Shown: in pieces, positions 1 through 3,389 of the stretch
Numbering within the stretch: the stretch's first letter is position 1
Layout of the letters: the number at the start of each line of letters is the position of its first letter
Source: Actinomycetota bacterium
GTDB lineage: Bacteria; Actinomycetota; Actinomycetes; S36-B12; UBA10799
DNA length: 6,267 bases
Direction: 5' to 3'
Assembly (NCBI GenBank): GCA_030837445.1
Contig: JAUPKM010000359.1
Location: forward strand, 1-6,267
Notes under the pieces: model-generated
Database searches by the model: none
Seen by the model: only the letters and a program-made list of their open reading frames with translations
What the model was told of the DNA's origin: nothing
Program-made: the position numbers and the translations under genes

Positions 1-341
1 ACATCCACCCAAGGGGCGCGCCTCAAGATCTCGCTGCGATCCTTCTGTGCCAGGCAGCCCCCCACTGCGATCTGGGCGCCCGGATGCGCCAGTTTCCAGG
101 GGCGCAAATGGCCAAGGTTGCCGTAGAGCCGGTTGTCGGCATTTTCCCGCACAGCACAGGTGTTGAACACGATGATGTCGGCGCCACGACCGTCGGCACG
201 CCTGTATCCGGCTTCCTCCAGCAGCCCTCCGATGCGCTCGGAATCGTGGACGTTCATTTGGCAGCCCAACGTGCGCACCTCATAACTGCGGCTGGGCGTC
301 ACGTTGGCAGTCACCGCTGCGGGCCGCTGGTTCGAGGACAT
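1..341 (-). CDS. miaB: MiaB, tRNA-2-methylthio-N6-dimethylallyladenosine synthase, N-terminal part (cut by window edge)
   Basis: Radical SAM methylthiotransferase that converts N6-isopentenyladenosine-37 to its 2-methylthio form in tRNAs reading codons that start with U; cytosolic. The 113 visible codons make up the N-terminal UPF0004 (MTTase) domain. It shows TLGCQMNVHDSE (Cys27), FNTCAVRENADN (Cys62) and VGGCLAQKDR (Cys96). These three cysteines bind the auxiliary [4Fe-4S] cluster in this family. The last residues, RRAPWVD, also match actinobacterial MiaB. The radical SAM CxxxCxxC domain and the TRAM domain lie beyond position 1. The ATG at 341-339 is chosen because the family block (YEVRTLGCQMN) begins about 20 residues later and a TANNNT box sits 7 nt upstream. 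The gene is divergent from the dioxygenase-like gene. The reading frame is intact as far as it is visible. The call is very secure. Confidence 0.95.
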   Translation of the reverse strand, partial: MSSNQRPAAVTANVTPSRSYEVRTLGCQMNVHDSERIGGLLEEAGYRRADGRGADIIVFNTCAVRENADNRLYGNLGHLRPWKLAHPGAQIAVGGCLAQKDRSEILRRAPWVD

Positions 342-348
342 GCCGGCG

Positions 349-354
349 AGTCTA
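349..354 (-). promoter_or_regulatory. Putative -10 box of miaB (leaderless start)
   Basis: On the minus strand TAGACT matches the actinobacterial -10 consensus TANNNT. Its last T is separated by 7 nt from the miaB ATG, which places the expected transcription start at or next to the A of the start codon. No Shine-Dalgarno sequence is visible upstream of the ATG, as expected for a leaderless mRNA. No convincing -35 box is seen (TTCGGC at 380-375 would need a 20-bp spacer). Confidence 0.4.
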
Positions 355-395
355 CGGTCCGCCCTTGGCGCCGTGCCGAAGTGCCGCCCGCAGCC

Positions 396-401
396 TAGGC
401 T
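396..401 (+). promoter_or_regulatory. Putative -10 box of the dioxygenase-like gene (leaderless start)
   Basis: TAGGCT matches TANNNT and lies 6 nt before the ATG at 408, so transcription would start on or near the start codon. The frame is closed upstream by the TAG at 396-398 inside this box, and no ribosome binding site is present between box and ATG. A TTGGCG at 365-370 is too far away (25 bp) to be a normal -35 element. Confidence 0.4.
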
Positions 402-407
402 TCAGCC

Positions 408-1160
408 ATGCTCCCGGTCGCCTTCGTGCCCAGCACTCCGCTTCTGCACCCCGAGATCGCGGGTTCTGCGGCAGTGGCCACCGCCAAGACTCGCAGTGCC
501 GCTCGCCGGGCTGTGGACACCCTGCTCTCGAGAACGACGGTGCTCGTGTTAGGTGGTCTGGGCATCGGGGGTCGGCCACCCCAACCGACCCAACACGAAC
601 CGGTCCAGGAGTGGCCAGCTAGCACCGCTGACTGTCTGCCCGGATTCGGGCTGGCCGGACGCATCGGCGCGGCCGAGGGTCCATTGCCCCTCTCGCTGAG
701 CCTCGGGCGGTTGCTGCTGATGGATGGCGGCTTTGACGGCGCGATGAAACTGATCAGCCTCCATGGATCCCCACAGGCGGTGACTGCCGGGGCACACCGG
801 CTTGACTTGCCCCCCGACTGTGGTCTCCTCGTCGTCGGGGACGGCACAGCCACGCGGACCGACAAGTCACCGGGACACCACATTGCGGGTGCGGCCGAAC
901 TCGATGACCAATTGGCGGAGGCACTGCGAGCCGGTGATCCGCGGGTGTTCAACCGCCTGCCGACATCGGCGGATACGCAGTTCCTACTGGACGGTCGATG
1001 CGCCTGGCAGGGTGCCGTGACTATTTCCAGTCGATTCGGGTCGCCGCGCGCCGCAGAACTCCTCGCCTTTGAGGCGCCTCACGGCGTGGCCTACTTCGTG
1101 GCGACCTGGCTGGTCGGGGAACCCAACGGCGACGCGCCCAACCACGGTCGGGGCGGCTAA
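408..1160 (+). CDS. Class III extradiol ring-cleavage dioxygenase-like protein (LigB-superfamily, function unknown)
   Basis: A 250-residue protein resembling an actinobacterial family annotated as class III extradiol dioxygenase (LigB-like); Mycobacterium tuberculosis has a member close to miaB/miaA. No substrate is established for this family. Family-like blocks are the N-terminal PSTPLLHPE (residues 8-16), a beta-strand VLVLGG (45-50), GDGTATRTDKSPG (144-156), LLDGRCAWQG (193-202) and APHGVAYFVATW (223-234). His14 falls where LigB-type enzymes have their first iron-ligand histidine. I see no obvious conserved partner His and Glu, so catalysis is not assured. No signal peptide or membrane segment is seen. 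The ATG at 408 is the only usable start because a stop codon lies 10 nt upstream; no Shine-Dalgarno precedes it. The gene diverges from miaB and converges on recX, so it is not in either operon. Identification rests on remembered family motifs. Confidence 0.75.
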   Translation: MLPVAFVPSTPLLHPEIAGSAAVATAKTRSAARRAVDTLLSRTTVLVLGGLGIGGRPPQPTQHEPVQEWPASTADCLPGFGLAGRIGAAEGPLPLSLSLGRLLLMDGGFDGAMKLISLHGSPQAVTAGAHRLDLPPDCGLLVVGDGTATRTDKSPGHHIAGAAELDDQLAEALRAGDPRVFNRLPTSADTQFLLDGRCAWQGAVTISSRFGSPRAAELLAFEAPHGVAYFVATWLVGEPNGDAPNHGRGG

Positions 1161-1167
1161 CCAACTC

Positions 1168-1193
1168 CACCCCGGGCCCCCTTGGCCTGGGTG
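1168..1193. terminator. GC-rich hairpin between convergent genes, putative bidirectional terminator
   Basis: CACCC(C)GGGCC at 1168-1178 can pair with GGCCTGGGTG at 1184-1193: ten pairs including one G-U, one bulged C at 1173, and a 5-nt loop (CCCTT). It lies in the 47-bp gap between the stop codon at 1158-1160 (plus) and the recX stop codon at 1208-1210 (minus). No T-tract follows on either strand. Such hairpins without a U-tail are common candidates in actinobacteria, but termination is inferred only. Confidence 0.4.
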
Positions 1194-1207
1194 AGCACGG
1201 ATCGCCG

Positions 1208-1786
1208 CTAGCCCTCCTCAGCAAAGTCCTGGACACCATCGAGCACATCCGAGACCACCCGCGACGCCAGTCCGGCTGAGTAACCCTTGCGCTGCAACGC
1301 AGCCATCATTCGTCGCCGCTGGGTCGGTAGGGACAGACCCCTCACGGCGCGCGCCTTCTTCCGGGCCAGCATCCTGGCTGCGTGAATCTCGTCCTCGTCA
1401 TCGACAAGTGCGAGCGCCTCCTCAATGTCCTGGCGGGCAACTCCACGACCGGCCAGTTCGTGGCGCAACGCCCTGCGGGACAGTCCGCGGTGCTCGTGTC
1501 GAGACCGTACCCACATCCGCGCGAACTCTGCATCGTCGATCAGCCGCAATTCCACGAAGCGATCCAGGCTGGCTTCAGCCACATCACTCGGCACCCCTCG
1601 AGCTGCCAACAAGTCCGCCAACTGCGCGCGGCTCTTGGGGGCCACCGTCAGCGCCCGCAGCAGGATTGTGCGCGCGACATCCGCCGGGGCGGCGTCCGGC
1701 CCGGCATCCGCCGCAGTGCCGGCCGTCGGCTGCTCGAGACTTCGTGCGGTCGATAGTCGCCTCTGCCCTCGCACTTCGTGCGCCAT
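1208..1786 (-). CDS. recX: RecX, regulator of RecA
   Basis: RecX binds RecA filaments and limits recombinase, ATPase and co-protease activity, preventing harmful excess RecA action. This 192-residue protein has a low-complexity Ala/Asp-rich N-terminal tail (about residues 1-35). Helical RecX repeats follow at roughly 36-80, 81-130 and 131-188. Typical blocks are LIDDAEFARMWVRSR (82-96), followed by a basic GLSRRALRHEL segment, and RKGYSAGLASRVV (166-178). The ATG at 1786 lies 24 bp after the recA stop codon, which supports co-transcription with recA. No clear Shine-Dalgarno precedes it. An internal GTG at codon 5 is a possible alternative start, and the weakly conserved tail cannot settle the choice. 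An inverted repeat surrounds the start codon (see separate entry). The protein is slightly longer than E. coli RecX (166 residues) because of its N-terminal tail. Confidence 0.93.
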   Translation of the reverse strand: MAHEVRGQRRLSTARSLEQPTAGTAADAGPDAAPADVARTILLRALTVAPKSRAQLADLLAARGVPSDVAEASLDRFVELRLIDDAEFARMWVRSRHEHRGLSRRALRHELAGRGVARQDIEEALALVDDEDEIHAARMLARKKARAVRGLSLPTQRRRMMAALQRKGYSAGLASRVVSDVLDGVQDFAEEG

Positions 1787-1812
1787 GGAAATCGCCGGGC
1801 CAGAGCGCGACT
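1755..1812 (-). promoter_or_regulatory. Inverted repeat enclosing the recX start codon (possible mRNA fold limiting recX expression)
   Basis: In the recA-recX transcript AGTCGCGCTCTG (1812-1801, beginning inside the recA stop codon) can pair with CAGAGGCGACT (1765-1755, early recX codons). This gives 11 base pairs with a single bulged G. The 35-nt interior contains the recX ATG and a smaller hairpin, CGCAC-GAA-GTGCG (1782-1770). Such a structure would hide the translation start, or act as a partial attenuator after recA. Pairing is seen in the sequence; function is inference. Confidence 0.4.
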
Positions 1813-2899
1813 AGAGATCGATCGGCGCCAGGTCAATGGGCGCATCGATGTCAGCTGGGGCGTCCAGACGCGGGCCCACACCCAACTTCTCCTTGATCCG
1901 TTTCTCGATCTCGTTCGACAGGTCCGGATTGTCGATCAGGAACGCCCGCGCGTTCTCCTTACCTTGGCCCAACTGATCACCTTCGTAGGTGTACCAGGCA
2001 CCTGCCTTGCGAACGAAGCCATGCTCAACCCCCATGTCGATCAGGCCACCTTCACGAGAGATTCCGTGACCGTAGAGGATGTCGAACTCGGCCTGCTTGA
2101 ACGGCGGCGCGACCTTGTTCTTGACGACCTTGACCCGCGTGCGCGAGCCCACCGGATCGGTACCGTCCTTCAGTGTCTCGATTCGACGAACATCAAGTCG
2201 GATGGACGAGTAGAACTTCAGCGCCCTGCCGCCGGTGGTTGTTTCCGGACTGCCGAACATGACACCGATCTTCTCGCGCAACTGATTGATGAAGATGGCG
2301 GTGGTTCCGGTGCCACTGAGCGCACCCGTCATCTTGCGCAATGCCTGACTCATCAGCCGGGCCTGCAGCCCCACATGACTATCGCCCATCTCGCCCTCGA
2401 TCTCGGCACGTGGTGTGAGCGCCGCGACCGAGTCAACAACAATGATGTCGAGTGCGCCGGAACGAATCAGCATGTCCGATATCTCGAGGGCCTGCTCACC
2501 GGTATCCGGTTGGCTGACGAGGAGGGCATCGATGTCCACACCAAGCCGCGCAGCGTATTCGGGATCCAAGGCGTGTTCGGCGTCGATGAATGCTGCGATG
2601 CCGCCGGCCGCCTGCGCACTGGCAATCGCATGCAGTGCGACTGTCGTCTTACCCGAAGATTCGGGACCATAGATCTCAACGACCCGTCCTCTGGGTAGGC
2701 CACCGATACCCAATGCAATATCCAGCGCAATGGACCCGGTCGGGATGACGTCGATCGGGGGGCGATTCTCGTCACCGAGTCGCATCACCGAACCCTTGCC
2801 GAACTGCTTCTCAATATTGCCCAATGCGGCGTCCAGCGCCTTCTCCCGGTCATTCGATCGAGTCGGCGTCGGGGAAGGTCGCGAATTGTTGCTGGCCAT
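1811..2899 (-). CDS. recA: RecA recombinase / SOS co-protease
   Basis: ATP-dependent strand-exchange recombinase that coats single-stranded DNA and, as a filament, triggers LexA self-cleavage. The protein has 362 residues, close to the usual 345-365. Visible features are Walker A GPESSGKT (78-85), catalytic Glu108 in IDAEHALDP, Walker B IIVVDS with Asp156, and the L1 loop region IEGEMGDSHVGLQAR (167-181). Then follow NQ (205-206), the L2 loop region with GSPETTTGG (216-224), and the KNK motif with Lys260 and Lys262. The C-terminal tail is acidic (Asp-rich, from about 346). There is no intein, unlike M. tuberculosis RecA. The ATG at 2899 is chosen because AGGGAGG lies 4 nt upstream and the N-terminus (MASNN...REKALDAAL) has the expected length. 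An ATG at 2974 overlaps the PafBC-type promoter and is unlikely. recX follows after 24 bp. Two damage-type promoters lie upstream. Confidence 0.98.
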   Translation of the reverse strand: MASNNSRPSPTPTRSNDREKALDAALGNIEKQFGKGSVMRLGDENRPPIDVIPTGSIALDIALGIGGLPRGRVVEIYGPESSGKTTVALHAIASAQAAGGIAAFIDAEHALDPEYAARLGVDIDALLVSQPDTGEQALEISDMLIRSGALDIIVVDSVAALTPRAEIEGEMGDSHVGLQARLMSQALRKMTGALSGTGTTAIFINQLREKIGVMFGSPETTTGGRALKFYSSIRLDVRRIETLKDGTDPVGSRTRVKVVKNKVAPPFKQAEFDILYGHGISREGGLIDMGVEHGFVRKAGAWYTYEGDQLGQGKENARAFLIDNPDLSNEIEKRIKEKLGVGPRLDAPADIDAPIDLAPIDL

Positions 2900-2903
2900 G
2901 AGG

Positions 2904-2910
2904 CCTCCCT
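2904..2910 (-). promoter_or_regulatory. Ribosome binding site of recA
   Basis: AGGGAGG on the minus strand, 4 nt before the ATG at 2899, is the only strong Shine-Dalgarno sequence seen before a start codon in this window. It decides the recA start against the upstream ATG at 2974 and shows that recA, unlike its neighbours, has a leadered mRNA. Confidence 0.75.
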
Positions 2911-2947
2911 GTCTGGTCTCGGCTCCCTGCTGGGATCCACATCTCGA

Positions 2948-2970
2948 ACCGTAGGTGCAGCCACCGACAT
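2948..2970 (-). promoter_or_regulatory. recA promoter P2: RecA-NDp / PafBC-type motif
   Basis: On the minus strand ATGTCGGTG, exactly 8 bases, then TACGGT. The known LexA-independent DNA-damage promoter motif of mycobacteria, TTGTCRGTG-N8-TANNNT, is matched in 14 of 15 defined positions with the exact spacing; only the first T differs. This element is recognised by the PafBC activator together with sigma-factor-bound RNA polymerase. Transcription would start near 2941, giving a leader of about 42 nt that contains the AGGGAGG site. Confidence 0.75.
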
Positions 2971-3015
2971 TCACCAGATTCCGGTGACCGCCTGTGGACG
3001 TACCGTCCTCACCAC

Positions 3016-3045
3016 ACCATAGACGAACAGATGTTCGATGGCGAA
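3016..3045 (-). promoter_or_regulatory. recA promoter P1 (LexA-controlled)
   Basis: On the minus strand TTCGCC (3045-3040), an 18-bp spacer and TATGGT (3021-3016) form a plausible sigma-A-like promoter reading towards recA. The LexA box occupies most of the spacer, so bound repressor would block polymerase directly. The -10 fits TANNNT well; the -35 is a weak match to TTGACN. Start near 3009 would give a leader of about 110 nt that passes through P2. Confidence 0.55.
3024..3037. promoter_or_regulatory. LexA binding site (SOS box) of recA
   Basis: CGAACAGATGTTCG carries perfect 6-bp inverted arms (CGAACA/TGTTCG) around a GA centre. It matches the actinobacterial/Gram-positive SOS box core CGAAC-N4-GTTCG exactly. 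It lies between the -35 and -10 of P1, as expected for a repressor site, upstream of recA whose product triggers LexA cleavage. A further half-site, CGAAC, follows at 3042-3046. Confidence 0.85.
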
Positions 3046-3055
3046 CACTTCCGCA

Positions 3056-3069
3056 AACGGCGCGCCGTT
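3056..3069. repeat. Perfect 14-bp palindrome at the 3' end of the DUF3046 gene
   Basis: AACGGCGCGCCGTT is identical to its own reverse complement and overlaps the DUF3046 stop codon (3070-3068). As RNA it could form a 5-bp stem with a CGCG loop, too short for a convincing terminator. As DNA it could be a protein site next to recA P1. No function is assigned. Confidence 0.5.
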
Positions 3070-3262
3070 ACCGCAGTCGCGCCGGCAATTTCAGGTTGGC
3101 GTGGACGGCACGCCAGACGGCGGACGTGTCCTCCCCGTCCGCGATCGCCTCCCGCACGGTTCGACCACCCAACTCTGCGATGACGTGACTGTCGGCCCAG
3201 TACTCGCTGTAGTCAGGCCCAACCGCCTCTGCCAACCGTTGCCAGAAGTCCGTCAATCTCAT
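3068..3262 (-). CDS. DUF3046 family protein
   Basis: A small 64-residue actinobacterial protein of unknown function, typically encoded just upstream of recA (Rv2738c in M. tuberculosis). The sequence shows the family hallmarks MRLTDFWQRL at the N-terminus, a central YWADSHVIAELGGRTVREAI block (residues 21-40), then GEDTSAVWRAV (43-53). It ends in a basic LKLPARLR tail. Trp7, Trp22 and Trp50 are the likely structural aromatic residues. The ATG at 3262 is fixed by the conserved start MRLT-[DE]-FW. No Shine-Dalgarno is visible upstream. The recA LexA promoter lies beyond its stop codon, so recA can be induced independently of it. It is divergent from lhr across 127 bp. Its persistent place beside recA suggests, but does not show, a role in DNA metabolism. 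Confidence 0.9.
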   Translation of the reverse strand: MRLTDFWQRLAEAVGPDYSEYWADSHVIAELGGRTVREAIADGEDTSAVWRAVHANLKLPARLR

Positions 3263-3293
3263 GGCCGCAAGTGTGCCGCACGGCTGCGGCCAT
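3261..3293. repeat. 9-bp inverted repeat overlapping the DUF3046 start codon
   Basis: ATGGCCGCA (3261-3269) and TGCGGCCAT (3285-3293) are perfect inverted repeats with a 15-bp centre. A second, overlapping inverted repeat uses the same right arm: GCCGCA (3275-3280) and TGCGGC (3285-3290) with a 4-bp loop CGGC. The left arm reaches two bases into the DUF3046 ATG. The element could be an operator in the divergent control region or, in a leadered mRNA, a hairpin hiding the start. Confidence 0.5.
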
Positions 3294-3359
3294 CACCCGC
3301 CACCCCTGCCGCCAGGTCGGGTAGCCGGGGGTGTCTATTGCTGGCCGCCGAGTCGGTGT

Positions 3360-3382
3360 CTGTCGGTGGCGCTGGGCAAGAT
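3360..3382 (+). promoter_or_regulatory. lhr promoter: PafBC-like motif ending 7 nt before the ATG
   Basis: CTGTCGGTG (3360-3368), 8 bases, then CAAGAT (3377-3382). Compared with TTGTCRGTG-N8-TANNNT the upstream element differs only in its first base. The -10 lacks the first T but keeps the A at position 2 and T at position 6. Spacing is exact. The box ends 7 nt before the ATG at 3390, giving a leaderless transcript. Mycobacterial lhr is reported to be DNA-damage inducible, which fits. The imperfect -10 keeps confidence moderate. Confidence 0.5.
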
Positions 3383-3389
3383 GGGACCC

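Noticed and set aside
133..156. TTGTCGGCA on the plus strand as another PafBC motif
   Set aside because: It lies inside miaB, lacks the GTG end of the motif and has no TANNNT at the right distance or gene downstream in that direction.
395..952. 185-codon open frame on the minus strand
   Set aside because: Antisense to the dioxygenase-like gene; its translation has no family-like pattern, whereas the plus-strand frame shows recognisable conserved blocks.
1778..2698. 306-codon open frame on the plus strand
   Set aside because: It lies wholly antisense to recA (and just past its stop codon), whose protein is unmistakable. The translation has no recognisable motif and is a product of GC-rich codon use.
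1811..2899. Possible intein in recA
   Set aside because: All RecA motifs follow one another without interruption over 362 residues.
2900..2974. Upstream ATG at 2974 extending recA by 25 codons
   Set aside because: The extension overlaps the PafBC-type promoter and has no RecA similarity, and a strong Shine-Dalgarno sits right before the ATG at 2899.
3270..3275. CACACT (minus strand) as -10 box for the DUF3046 gene
   Set aside because: It lies 7 nt before the ATG and keeps the A and last T of TANNNT, but it lacks the first T and has no -35. Too weak to annotate on its own.
3381..3389. In-frame ATG at 3381 as the lhr start
   Set aside because: It overlaps the proposed -10 box and adds only three residues. 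No Shine-Dalgarno supports it. The ATG at 3390 has the spacing expected of a leaderless start, though 3381 is not excluded.
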